Notes: generated by a model from the sequence alone, not told the origin. A stretch of DNA of 64,000 bases from Physcomitrium patens (GCF_000002425.4 NC_037256.1:4414620-4478619); one strand, 5' to 3'; shown: positions 11,752-22,106, counted from the stretch's first letter. Translations and numbers: made by a program.

Positions 11752-13011
11752 TGTCGTGTTGTAACACGAGTATATAGTGAAAATAAAAAGAAAGGGGAAT
11801 TTTATTAATATTCAGTTACTTCGAATATTGGGAGCAACGACCAACTCCTGTACAAATACTGAGTGGCCAGGTTGAGTCACCCCGTTACAGTCAGCCGGGG
11901 CATACTGAAATGCTCCATTCAATTCCAATAACAGGAGTCAGCAAGAAGAGAAGGACCAATTCATACGACGGGTTCGAAGAGCCAATTGGATCCAATTTCG
12001 AGAATCCAATCCGGGTCCTCTTACCCAATATGAGATCTGAATTGGCCGGGCAACCCAATGCAGACCCAATTACGGGAACATGTAGGGAACGTTGTTTGTA
12101 GCAAATGGATCTCTTAAAGGTAAAAACGGAGGAGAAGGCCTTGATGATGTGAGCCAATTTTGGATCTAAGCTCTGACGGCGGGAGCCAATTTTGGATCCA
12201 AGACGGAAGATTGAAGGAATTCAAGAGGATAAGGTTAGGGGAAGAATAAGTTTGAAGGAAAATCAAGGGGAAAGGGGGTTTTCAAGTTTTTGCAAGGTTA
12301 CTAGTTCGATTTCATTGGAGGTTTTTGAAGATCAAGGAGGTTTTCAAGTTTTTGCAAGGTTACTAGTTCGGTTTCATTGGAGGTTTTTGAAGATCAGGGG
12401 GATTTTCAAGTTTTTGCAAGGTTACTAGTTCGGTTTCATTGGAGGTTTTTGAAGATCAAGGGGGATTAGAGAGAGGAGCTTCATGCTTCGGGTCGGGGAA
12501 GGAAAGACGTAGAATTTGGATTTTTCTTCTTCGTAGAGTTTTAGGAAGACTGAGGCAATCGCTGCTGAAGTCAGTATTGTAATGGTAAATCGGGATTATC
12601 AATGAAGTGGGTTTGAATACTCTTGACTGTTTTGTGAAATCGAGTTACGTCTGTGATTGAAGGATTAAAAGGATGTCTATAGGATTGAGTATGCGGAGTG
12701 AATGAAATTTATTGGATTAATCTAACAAGACAGTCAGTGGATACAAGATCGTAAGTACAAAGCGGTATTGAAGATTAACAGTTTGGGTTGTTCGGGGTTC
12801 TCTGTAACGTCTAGAGACCTACCGGCTGGGGCAAAAAGGACTTCGACAAGCAGTCGAAGAGCATCCGTATAGATTTACGGTACATTATTGCAGTCGTTTA
12901 TATTCCAGCAGTCAAAACTGATAGACTGCTTGACTATTGGCGAATCTCCATACTACCTTCTACAACCAGACGCTCGGCGCATTCTCGAGCAGGAAAGCAC
13001 GTAATACGACA
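11752..13011 (+). repeat. Element B 5' LTR (1260 bp)
   Basis: It begins with a short palindrome (TCGTGTT-GT-AACACGA) and ends CACGTAATACGACA. It contains three 62-bp tandem units (12278-12463). A TATATA stretch (about 11771) lies close to the 5' end. Confidence 0.93.
12278..12463 (+). repeat. 62-bp tandem repeat, three copies, in B 5' LTR
   Basis: Units at 12278-12339, 12340-12401 and 12402-12463, each holding TTGCAAGGTTACTAGTTCG and GAGGTTTTTGAAGATCA. The 3' LTR has four units (19521-19768), which exactly accounts for the 62-bp length difference between the LTRs. Confidence 0.97.
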
Positions 13012-13016
13012 AAAAG

Positions 13017-13034
13017 TGGTGAACCCAACGTGAA
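13017..13034 (+). promoter_or_regulatory. Element B candidate primer-binding site
   Basis: It lies five bases after the 5' LTR and begins with TGG, as needed to pair with the CCA end of a tRNA. The sequence TGGTGAACCCAACGTGAA resembles the T-arm complement of lysine-type tRNAs (CCAACGTG), but I cannot assign the tRNA with certainty. Confidence 0.6.
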
Positions 13035-13083
13035 AGCTTGAGGTGGAAGGTATTGGATTTTGGTTGATTTTATCTTTATTTTT

Positions 13084-14784
13084 ATGGAAAACGAAAATAA
13101 AAATTTTGAAGTATTTTTGGGAGGAGTTTCTGGTGGGGAGTCTTCTAAAGGACAAGGTATGCACATGGATCCGTCTATTGCTAGTTTGTTTCAAGCCTTC
13201 TCATTGTCAATGCAACAACAGCAAAGCAATGATCGAAAGGAAGCTTTGGCAACCAAAGCATTGCAAGCAGTGGTCAATAAAATTGATCAATTTGATAGGA
13301 GGAATATTTCAAGGTATTTAAGATGTTATGTTCGTGAAATGGAATTAAATCGGGTTTTTGAGAAGAAAATGGTTGCACTATTTGGACTTGCCATGATACC
13401 GGAGATAAAAGACCACATTACATCGATTACGGATCGTTATGGGAATTCATGGGAGGATTTTTCACATGCATTGAAAGACGAATATTTCTTGAAAGATGCT
13501 GATCGCGTTACTAAGAAACTGTTTCTGGGATGGATTGAACGGCCCAATAAGAATTTACAAGCAACAGAGCTACTAACGGAATTTGAGAGGCAGTACTCTC
13601 AATTATCGAAGGTAGAAAAATCGACATTAGAGCCGAACAAAGTTGATCTATTTCTTCAAGCTGCTGATGGAGAATTGTAAGAGAAATTAGAACTCCTTCT
13701 TGAAGACAAAGAAGAAGATGAAGGATTGACAACGAAGTGGAAGAACGTTGAAGATGCGGTGGGATTGCTTACAAAAAAAGAAAGGAGGAAGGATAGGAGC
13801 AATATTCCGAAAACAGTACAAGCACCCAAAGCTCCAGTACGTACAACACCACCAACAATGCCTACAGTTCAACCTTCGACATCCTTGTCAAAGAAAGCAG
13901 ATATGGGTATGGAAGAAATTATACGAGGAATGCGAGATCTTCAAATCAAATTGGTAAGACTTGAAGAGAATACTTCTATAAATAATTCGAAGAATGTTTC
14001 AAAACAAGGATATGTACAAAGATGCATTTGGTGTGATGATGGTTCACACACTAGAAAAGATTGCAATGAATTTAATAATATGATACGGTAGGGAATTATT
14101 TGCTGGAAAGATGGGAAGATAGCATTGAAAAATAGAGAGGATCTTCTTCAAACCAATTTTGGCAAGGGAGGAATGAGAGCATTGGTTCAAGATTACTTAA
14201 AAGAGCATGAAACAGTAGCACGAGAAAGTGCAAGTTATGGTGCTAGAGTAGATGATGAAATTAGTGGAAGTACGGAAACTAGTGAGTTTTGGGCTTCTGC
14301 AGTTTCTACAATGCAAGAAGGGAAATTACCTCGAGAAGCGTTATTGAGAACTGCAGCTACAATATGAGGAAGAACAGGTTAGGAGGATCCTATTGAATCT
14401 CTTTCAGTTCATGCATATATTGCTAAGAGCCAACATGAAGCTTTGATGGAAGAAAAAAGACGAGGAAATTTTCATGATACTAGAGAAGGAAATTCTTTTA
14501 AGAGGCAAACTCGAGGAGACAAGGCTCGGGAGGCAGCTTCACAAGAATTGCATGTAAAGGATACCTTAGTATCATTGGGAGAAAAAACAACGGAGACAAA
14601 AGATAAGGGCAAATCAATTGCTTGTAAGCTACTTTCTGACATTGAAGCAGCAACAAATTTGAAAGGGGTGTTGGAAGAACGTATATTAAACGCTAAGGTG
14701 GAATTCACATTGAAAGAAGTCTTGGGAATTGCAAAGAAGGAGTTTCATGATGTTATCATTGACAACATTAAGCGAAAGAGGTAA
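13084..14784 (+). pseudogene. Element B gag with four nonsense mutations
   Basis: One frame runs from ATG 13084 to TAA 14782-14784. It contains a capsid-like helical region, a basic linker and a CCHC zinc knuckle, CIWCDDGSHTRKDC (about 14021-14062). The frame is interrupted at 13678 (TAA), 14089 (TAG), 14365 (TGA) and 14380 (TAG). Each can come from a CAA, CAG or CGA codon by one C-to-T change, as expected from deamination of methylated cytosine. The terminal TAA at 14782 also occurs in element D and is probably a genuine gag end or readthrough site rather than damage. Confidence 0.88.
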
Positions 14785-14787
14785 TTA

Positions 14788-15456
14788 ATGGGCGAAACTG
14801 GAATGAGTCATGCTATTGATGCAAGAATATGTAGAGATGAAGAAGCGGTTGATATTGGTTACAAGCAACCAACAAATAAAAAGAATGGGTATAATCAGCG
14901 AGTACGTTTCGAAGATTCTAGTGATAAGGAAATGGAAACTTTGAGCCATTATACTCGAAAGCATTGGGCAAGGGCAACTACTAAGGTATTGGTGAAGGTA
15001 GGAGATATAGAAGAATCAATAGTTGCTTTGGTCGACCATGGTTCTGAAATAAATCTCATGTCTAAAGATCTTTATAAGAAGCAAAAATGGCCAATTGATA
15101 TGGAACATGGATGGGCAATTCGAGCAGCTAATAACACACGAGGCGAATTATATGGAGCTTGTCCAAATGTCAAAATTCGGATTGGGGATGTTGCGACAGA
15201 GCAACATTTCTTCGTTGAAGATACAACGTCTTATCCGTTGATTTTAGGACAACCTTATATCACGGCAACATGGATGGAAACAAAAGTACTTGACGATGGT
15301 TCTGCTTATGCAAGGGTACGGAGCGAAGATGGGAGGAAAGCTGTACAATTTCTAACAGTACCTCCTAACCATGAACGGAATCGAGATAGGTTGAGGGAGA
15401 AACCATTGCCAAAGATTGTTGAAGGATTTAAGGATTTTGGAGAGGTACCACTGTAA
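14788..15456 (+). CDS. Element B aspartic protease region
   Basis: In the same frame as gag, starting ATG two codons after the gag TAA, and about 222 codons long. The retropepsin-like core reads VALVDHGSEINLMSKDLYKK, followed by the flap region and YPLILGQPYITATW, the conserved second half of the fold. The catalytic triplet is D-H-G rather than the usual D-S/T-G. Element D has the same D-H-G, so it is a family trait and not damage. The frame ends at TAA 15454, overlapping the pol frame, which is one base back. Confidence 0.85.
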   Translation: MGETGMSHAIDARICRDEEAVDIGYKQPTNKKNGYNQRVRFEDSSDKEMETLSHYTRKHWARATTKVLVKVGDIEESIVALVDHGSEINLMSKDLYKKQKWPIDMEHGWAIRAANNTRGELYGACPNVKIRIGDVATEQHFFVEDTTSYPLILGQPYITATWMETKVLDDGSAYARVRSEDGRKAVQFLTVPPNHERNRDRLREKPLPKIVEGFKDFGEVPL

Positions 15457-18400
15457 AGCGAGATTATGGAGGTACAAAAGAGGAGGTACTCTCGCGAGAT
15501 GAAGGTGCCTTTGATGCGAGTTTTATTGGTATATTGGAGAATGGAAATATTATGTATAAGAAAGTTGATGATTTTAAAAGAAAAGAAAGAAAAAGATTAT
15601 ATAATATTGAAGGAAAATTATGCAAGATAGATACATTACAAGATGATGAGAGGATTTTGGGTGTTTATGAAGAAAATGGACTGGAAGATTTATTGGAATT
15701 GATTACATCTATTGGGTTAGGAGATAATGATAAGATTGTTGAGATTCATTCGAGAGAAGTTTATACCATGCTTGAATCTTTTCAAGCACCAGAAGTCACA
15801 GTAGAGACGAGATATAAAACGGCAGATAAGAAGGTAAAGCCTGTTGTCGGACCATTACCAGAGGATTCTAAAGAACAAATGGGAGAAGCATCAAAAGAAG
15901 CAAGTTTAAGAGATCCAATGAGTATTGGACATCAATTTACTGAAGAGACTTTTCAAGAATTGAAGATTGGTTCTGATGGTTCTTTAATTCCGGAGGAAAT
16001 TACTTGCTTCAAAAAGATGTTGGCTAAACAAGGTATATCGTTTGCCTTCGAATCTCATGAAATTGGGTGTGTGGATCCAAATATTATAACACCTATAGTT
16101 ATCTTCACTGTACCGCATGTACCTTGGAATCTAAGACCGATTCCAGTACCGAGGGCACATTTATCTAAATTGGTGGAACTATTAAAAGAAAAGATAAAGA
16201 TGAAAATATTGGAACCTTCATTTGCACCGTATTCTAGTGGATGGTTTACGGTACCTAAGAAGAATGGGTCACTACGGTTTATTCAAGATATGCAATCGGT
16301 GAATGCAGTAACTGTCAGGAATGCAGGAATTGGACCTATTGTGGATGAATTTGCTGAGGCGTTTGCTGGAAGGGCGATCTATTCAATGGGTGATTTGTAT
16401 TCAGGTTATGATCAATTTCAACTTGCCGAAGGAAGTAGAGATATGACAACGATGAGGACACCACTTGGATTGGTTAGAATGTGCACTCTTCCTCAAGGCG
16501 CGACCAACTCAGTTGTGCATATGATGAATGGGATGAATAAGGTATTGAGAGATTTTATTTCGGAAAAGACTATGTCTTTTTTGGATGATGTTCCTATAAA
16601 AGGGTGCAGAGAAGGAGACAAGGATGAAACTTCATATACGAGGAGGTGTCGCAGATATGTTGTTGATCATATACAAGATTGTGAAAAGATTTTAACTCGG
16701 CTTGGAGAAGTTCATCTTACATTATCGGATATGAAGTCCGTATTTGGAGTACGAGAGGTTGTAATTGTTGGACATTTATGTGGATCTTATGGAAGAAAAC
16801 CAGATCCGACTAAAGTTGATGCAATTAGAAGGATGAAAGAGGATTGTGATTCTTTAACAGAGGTTCGCAGGTTTTTGGGTGCATGTGTATTTTATCGAAT
16901 CTGGATCCCTCATTATGCTCACATAGCGGATCCATTATATGAACTGTTACGCAAGGGTTACCGATTTAAATGGAAAGAAAGACATATTCAGGCAATACAA
17001 AGATTGAAGAAATTATTGATGTCACCTCCAATATTGAGGAAGGTTGATTATAAGTGCAATAGACCAGTGATTCTTACTGTAGACGCTAGTCCAATTGCGG
17101 TTGGATGGGCTGTGGGTCAAGATGATTCAAATGGGAGTAGATTTGCAGTTCGATTTGGGGCTAAAGTTTTAAGTATTCGTCAGCGTGCATATTTGCAAGT
17201 CAAAAGAGAACTTTGGGGAGTCGTTTCGGCTATGAAAGCTGAAAAGGACTATTTGATTGGGGCAGTAGTAGTAATTGAAACAGATTGCTTGCCATTGCTT
17301 GGAATGATTATTAACTGTTCAATGCCAGATATTGCAATGTTGAGATGGATTGCTTATATTAAGTCAGTAAATCTAAAATTTAAGCATATCATTGGGAAGG
17401 ACAATTTAGTAGCAGACATGCTATCTCGAGCAAGATACGAGAGAGATGACGAAATGGTTGAAGACATTGATGATGTCGGATTGAAATTCTATTCAATATC
17501 AAATCTCAATAGAGAAGACAAGCTATTTCTTGAAGAATCTTATGAAGGAGAATTATTGGATATTGGTCATTATTTGAATACCTTGACTAAGCAGAGGAAT
17601 TGGTCTACAGAAAAATTCAAACAAATAAGAAAAAAAGCATATGGATTTTTACTTCGAGATGGATTCTTATGGAAGAGACCGAAGAAAGGAATTGGGATGC
17701 CACGACGAGTGATAGGCAAAAAAGAAGAAAAACTAAAATTATTAAAGGAGTTTCATGATAGTTTATGGGCAGGGCATAGAGGAATCTGGGCTACTTTTGC
17801 TAAACTCAAGGAACGATATTGGTGGAAAAATATGTATCAAGATGTGCTCTCATTTGTAGAGTCATGTGAAATTTGTCAATCGTATTCTAATATCCGACAT
17901 CGAGATGGTCTTCATCCTACGTATCTTCTGGTTATTCATTTTAAATGGGTTGTTGATTTGGTTATTATGCCGGTTGGATTATGGCAGATGAGATATTTGG
18001 TTTTAGCTCGTGAAGATTTATCAAATCAAGTAGAAGGAAGAGCATTGAGGACAAAATCTACAGAGGAGATTTGTAGGTTTTTGCTTGAAGATGTCATTTT
18101 CCGTTACGGGTGCGTAGGAAAAATCACTGCAAATCATGGAGAATTAAATGCACAAGAAGCTCGTAAGTTCTTTGAAAGATGTGGAGTTAAACTATCACTG
18201 ACTACTACTTATAATCCGGAAGGGAATGCAAAAAGCGAACGCGGTCACCCGCCGATTGTGAAAGCATTGGTTAAAGCTTGTAATGGGAAAGTTAAAGAGT
18301 GGCCACGGCTTTTGTCATTTGCATTATGGGCTGATCGAACAACACATAGTTCGGTGACAAGATATATGCCAGTAGAACTTATGACAGGTCAAAAACCAAT

Positions 18401-18932
18401 TATGCCGATTGAAGAAAAGGTACTTACTTGGAGTATGCTACCATGGGAAGATGGATTGACAAGAGAGGAACTTCTGGCTATTAGGATTCGACAATTAGAG
18501 CACAGAACGGAAGATGTCCAGATAGCATTGGGAAGGTTAAAAAGAGCAAGGTTACAAAACAAGGTGCGATTCGATAAGCAACATCGATTGAGACCAAAAG
18601 CAATCGAGGAAGGTGATTGGGTACTTGTTTATGACAATAGTCTGGATAATCAACATAGTACTTTGTGGAAATTCTCAAAACGTTGGTTTGGACCATATGT
18701 GGTAACAACTGTTCATGATAATGCGACTTACTCATTATGGGAGTTAGATGGTATAAAATTGAAAATACCAATTGCAGGGAAGCGAGTAAAAATATTTGAA
18801 CGAAGACACATAGAGATGAATATGGAAGACCTTAATGAAGGTATAGAGATTCCGCAACAAGAAGATGAAAGTGATTTGGATAATGAAGGTGACGAAGACG
18901 AACAGGACAAAGACGTAGAGGATATATTCTGA
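15453..18932 (+). CDS. Element B reverse transcriptase, RNase H and integrase
   Basis: One uninterrupted frame of about 1160 codons in the -1 frame relative to the protease; the first ATG is only at 15552. Reverse transcriptase: SGWFTVPKKNGSLRFIQD, then GDLYSGYDQFQLAEG, then the active site FLDDVPIKG (about 16579-16605). RNase H: LTVDASPIAVGWAVG, KRELWGVV and IETDCLPLLGM. Integrase: HHCC zinc finger (H in HDSLWAGHRG, C in ESCEICQSY), first Asp in WVVDLVIMP, Glu in GNAKSERGHPP, and a GPY/F-like WFGPYVV near the end. The middle catalytic Asp is replaced by Asn (TANHGEL), whereas D keeps Asp. The tail is acidic, with no chromodomain. The frame is open but the integrase is probably dead. Confidence 0.93.
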   Translation, partial: VKRDYGGTKEEVLSRDEGAFDASFIGILENGNIMYKKVDDFKRKERKRLYNIEGKLCKIDTLQDDERILGVYEENGLEDLLELITSIGLGDNDKIVEIHSREVYTMLESFQAPEVTVETRYKTADKKVKPVVGPLPEDSKEQMGEASKEASLRDPMSIGHQFTEETFQELKIGSDGSLIPEEITCFKKMLAKQGISFAFESHEIGCVDPNIITPIVIFTVPHVPWNLRPIPVPRAHLSKLVELLKEKIKMKILEPSFAPYSSGWFTVPKKNGSLRFIQDMQSVNAVTVRNAGIGPIVDEFAEAFAGRAIYSMGDLYSGYDQFQLAEGSRDMTTMRTPLGLVRMCTLPQGATNSVVHMMNGMNKVLRDFISEKTMSFLDDVPIKGCREGDKDETSYTRRCRRYVVDHIQDCEKILTRLGEVHLTLSDMKSVFGVREVVIVGHLCGSYGRKPDPTKVDAIRRMKEDCDSLTEVRRFLGACVFYRIWIPHYAHIADPLYELLRKGYRFKWKERHIQAIQRLKKLLMSPPILRKVDYKCNRPVILTVDASPIAVGWAVGQDDSNGSRFAVRFGAKVLSIRQRAYLQVKRELWGVVSAMKAEKDYLIGAVVVIETDCLPLLGMIINCSMPDIAMLRWIAYIKSVNLKFKHIIGKDNLVADMLSRARYERDDEMVEDIDDVGLKFYSISNLNREDKLFLEESYEGELLDIGHYLNTLTKQRNWSTEKFKQIRKKAYGFLLRDGFLWKRPKKGIGMPRRVIGKKEEKLKLLKEFHDSLWAGHRGIWATFAKLKERYWWKNMYQDVLSFVESCEICQSYSNIRHRDGLHPTYLLVIHFKWVVDLVIMPVGLWQMRYLVLAREDLSNQVEGRALRTKSTEEICRFLLEDVIFRYGCVGKITANHGELNAQEARKFFERCGVKLSLTTTYNPEGNAKSERGHPPIVKALVKACNGKVKEWPRLLSFALWADRTTHSSVTRYMPVELMTGQKPIMPIEEKVLTWSMLPWEDGLTREELLAIRIRQLEHRTEDVQIALGRLKRARLQNKVRFDKQHRLRPKAIEEGDWVLVYDNSLDNQHSTLWKFSKRWFGPYVVTTVHDNATYSLWELDGIKLKIPIAGKRVKIFERRHIEMNMEDLNEGIEIPQQEDESDLDNEGDEDEQDKDVEDIF

Positions 18933-18982
18933 AGCAAATAGCAATTGGGTAAATTGGTGCATACCGGAGGATGCACAGGTTC

Positions 18983-18994
18983 AGAGGGGGTGGA
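18983..18994 (+). promoter_or_regulatory. Element B polypurine tract
   Basis: AGAGGGGGTGGA lies directly before the 3' LTR, where plus-strand synthesis is primed. Element D has a matching tract at 33787-33799. Confidence 0.85.
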
Positions 18995-20316
18995 TGTCGT
19001 GTTATAACACGAGTATATAATGAAAATAAAAAGAAAGGGGAATTTTATTAATATTCAGTTACCTCGAATATTGGGAGCAACGACCAACTCCTGTACAAAT
19101 ACTGAGTTGCCAGGTTGAGTCACCCCGTTACAGTCAGCCGGGGCATACTGAAATGCTCCATTCAATTCCAATAACAGGAGTCAGCAAGAAGAGAAGGACC
19201 AATTCACACGACGGGTTCGAAGAGCCAATTGGATCCAATTTCAAGAATCCAATCCGGGTCCTCTTACCCAATATGAGATCTGAATTAGCCGGGCAACCCA
19301 ATGCAGACCCAATTACAGGAACATCCAGGGAACGTTGTTTGCGGCAAATGGATCTCTTAAAGGGAAAAACAGAGGAGAAGGCCTTGATGACGTGAGCCAA
19401 TTTTGGATCTAAGCTCTGACGGCGGGAGCCAATTTCGGATCCAAGACGGAAGATTGAAGGAATTCAAGAGGATAAGGTTAGGGGAAGAATAAGTTTGAAG
19501 GGAAATCAGGGGGAAGGGGGGTTTTCAAGTTTTTGCAAGGTTACTAGTTCGGTTTCATTGGAGGTTTTTGAAGATCAGGGGGGTTTTCAAGTTTTTGCAA
19601 GGTTACTAGTTCGGTTTCATTGGAGGTTTTTGAAGATCAGGGGGATTTTCAAGTTTTTGCAAGGTTACTAGTTCGGTTTCATTGGAGGTTTTTGAAGATC
19701 AAGGGGATTTTGAAGTTTTTGCAAGGTTACTAGTTCGATTTCATTAGAGGTTTTTGAAGATCAAAGGGGATTAGAGAGAGGAGCTTCATGCTTCGGGTCG
19801 GGGAAGGAAAGACATAGAATTTGGATTTTTCTTCTTCGTAGAGTTTTGGTAAGACTGAGACAATCGCTGCTGAAGTCAGTATTGTAATGGTGAATCGGGA
19901 TTTTCAATGAAGTGGGTTTGAATACTCTTGACTGTTTTGTGAAATCGAGTTACGTCTGTGATTGAAGGATTAAAAGGATGTCTATAGGATTGAGTATGCG
20001 GAGTGAATGAAATTTATTGGATTAATCTAACAAGACAGTCAGTGGATACAAGATCGTAAGTACAAAGTGGTATTGAAGATTAACAGTTTGGGTTGTTCGG
20101 GGTTCTCTGTAACGTCTAGAGACCTACCGGTTGGGACAAAAAGGACTTCGACAAGCAGTCGAAGAGCATCCGTATAGATTTACGGTACATTATTGAAGTC
20201 GTTTATATTCCAGCAGTCAAAACTGATAGACTGCTTGACTATTGGCGAATCTCCATACTACCTTCTACAGCCAAATGCCCGGCGCATTCTCGAGCAGGAA
20301 AGCACGTAATACGACA
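18995..20316 (+). repeat. Element B 3' LTR (1322 bp)
   Basis: Near-identical to 11752-13011. The 5' palindrome here is perfect over 16 bases (TCGTGTTATAACACGA). It has four 62-bp units (19521-19768) instead of three. Most other differences from the 5' LTR are C/T or G/A. Confidence 0.95.
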
Positions 20317-21476
20317 ACGCTCTTACTCTAATAAATAAGGATTTTTTTATTCGGGATCTTCTAACAGGCTTTCTCTCAAAATATTCTATAAGAAATGTCA
20401 TCTTTCATAACCTCCAATCTATGGATGGATTATGCATTTCTAACTAAGAAAGACCAAGAATAAGAGGGTTTGACAGGGTTCTAATAATATTGAAAATAAT
20501 ATAACTACTATGGTCTTTAAACGTCACCTCTATAGGTTCTAATTCATGGATGATACTACTAGACAATAAAAGTCATCCATCTATTACTTCTACGTGAACG
20601 GGTTTAGATTTTCATACCAGAGGAATCTTGTGACGCTTAATAAATTCTTTGTCTAAAAAACAAGCAAATACTTTTGAATCTAATAACGCTAAGGTTTTTA
20701 GTTTTTGAGGGCCAAAAGATAGAGGAATGGTAAAACAATGGGCAGGCTGAGCGAAAAGGGAGGAACCTGATTGTTGTTGTAGTATTGAATTGTCCAGCCG
20801 CATGGTCTCTATTGTGACTACGCATCCTTGTTTTTTTGAACAAATATGCTTGTGGTCCTGACTATGCATCGATTTTGCTTCTTGGGGCAGTTTCTAGCTT
20901 TATGGCCTTCTTCACCGAAATACAAGCATAGTCCTTCCTCCATATGCTATTTTTTTTCTTCTAGAATTAGGGATTTGAGATGTACCATGTCAATTTGCAT
21001 ATCTTCTACCTTTGAATGTGAATTCAAGTTGCTTGCTGACATACTTGGAGCATGGTAAGCCATATGTTGTCTTGAGCGTTGGTCTTAGTGATGTTGGAAC
21101 ATGTGGTTATCGTATTTCACAACTTAGCTAATGGCTTTGTTGAGTGTTCGTGGATCAAGAAGAGATAATAACAAATCCTTCACGTCATCTCTCAAGTCCC
21201 AATAAAATTGACTCATCAATGCTTCCTCATCCCAGTTGATGTCACACTCTAATTGTTTGAAATATGATGCATAGACTGAAGTGGAGCATGCCCCTTATCA
21301 TAGCGACCGAATCTTTGTTGTAGCCCATCGCGCCTTGTCATGTTCACCAAATGCTTCTGCAAACACCTCCCAAAAAAGTTTCGAAATTGTTCAAAATTGA
21401 TGATCTTTTCTCAAACAAAGGAACAAACCATGATAGAGCTTGCTCCGTGAGCAAAGTTCAAACTAATCCAACACAT
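20317..21476 (-). pseudogene. Element A protease and C-terminal gag
   Basis: The minus-strand reading gives the gag zinc-knuckle region CLYFGEEGHKARNCPKK (about 20890-20950), in which the second Cys of CCHC is Phe. The protease follows: LALLDSKVFACFLDKEFIKR (20612-20869), where the active-site D-S-G reads D-S-K. Upstream, gag reads TEQALSWFVPLFEK with interrupting stops. After the insertion point of B, the protein continues into the reverse transcriptase segment ending at 11751. Confidence 0.8.
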
Positions 21477-22106
21477 TGTTGGGATAGAGAGAGTTTGCCT
21501 AAAGAAAGCGCTGGGCTTATGGCTGCCACTAAATACTCAATCAAGTCTAAGATATAAAATACTAAGTTTATATGTATAATACTTTTCCTTTTTGGGCAAT
21601 TACATCAAAACACAAGCCCAAGTATCAAGAAAACACCTAAATGTATGATGAAGATCTTAGGACCTTATATATCCTTGTGAGAGATATTTTCCAAACTTCA
21701 ACAGCTCATATCTCATGATTGGACCCTCCAAAAAAACCCTAGATTTTACATGAAGTACTGATATACTTTCAAAAACTTCCATAAAAAAAATTAAGTACAA
21801 ATTCATTACAGATCTTGAGATATCGCTAAAATCCTAACAGTAGCTTTAAACCCTGGCTTACATACATTCGTGTGCTAATTTCTTCATATCTCACAAAATA
21901 AGTTCTCAAATACCACGAAACTTTGATCTATAGTTTTTCAACTTAATAATACATACTTATGGAAATTTTGAGCCAAAAATTCATCCAAGAACTCAAGATA
22001 TGGCTCCAACCACTACTATCAACAAAATGACTTACTTACTACCTTTGAATTACATGTGCTGTCTTCAAATGTCTATAATCCCTTCATCTAGACTTGGTAT
22101 TTGTCA

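Larger units (their letters stand above)
11752..20316 (+). mobile_element. Gypsy element B, nearly intact, plus strand, nested in A
   Basis: LTRs at 11752-13011 and 18995-20316 are almost identical apart from one tandem-repeat unit and scattered transitions. Both start TGTCGTGTT and end TACGACA. The flanks read ATGC (11748-11751) and ACGC (20317-20320), a likely 4-bp target duplication with one C/T change. Order: LTR, primer-binding site, gag, protease, reverse transcriptase, RNase H, integrase, polypurine tract, LTR. There is no chromodomain. Protein motifs differ from A and C, placing it in a separate Gypsy lineage. Confidence 0.95.

Noticed and set aside
11910..12428. Short open frames within the B LTRs, also at 19153-19395 and on the minus strand
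   Set aside because: They lie in non-coding LTR sequence and are duplicated only because the LTRs are; nothing resembles a protein.
13060..13083. Gag start eight codons upstream of 13084
   Set aside because: That position is TTG, not ATG; 13084 is the first ATG in frame.
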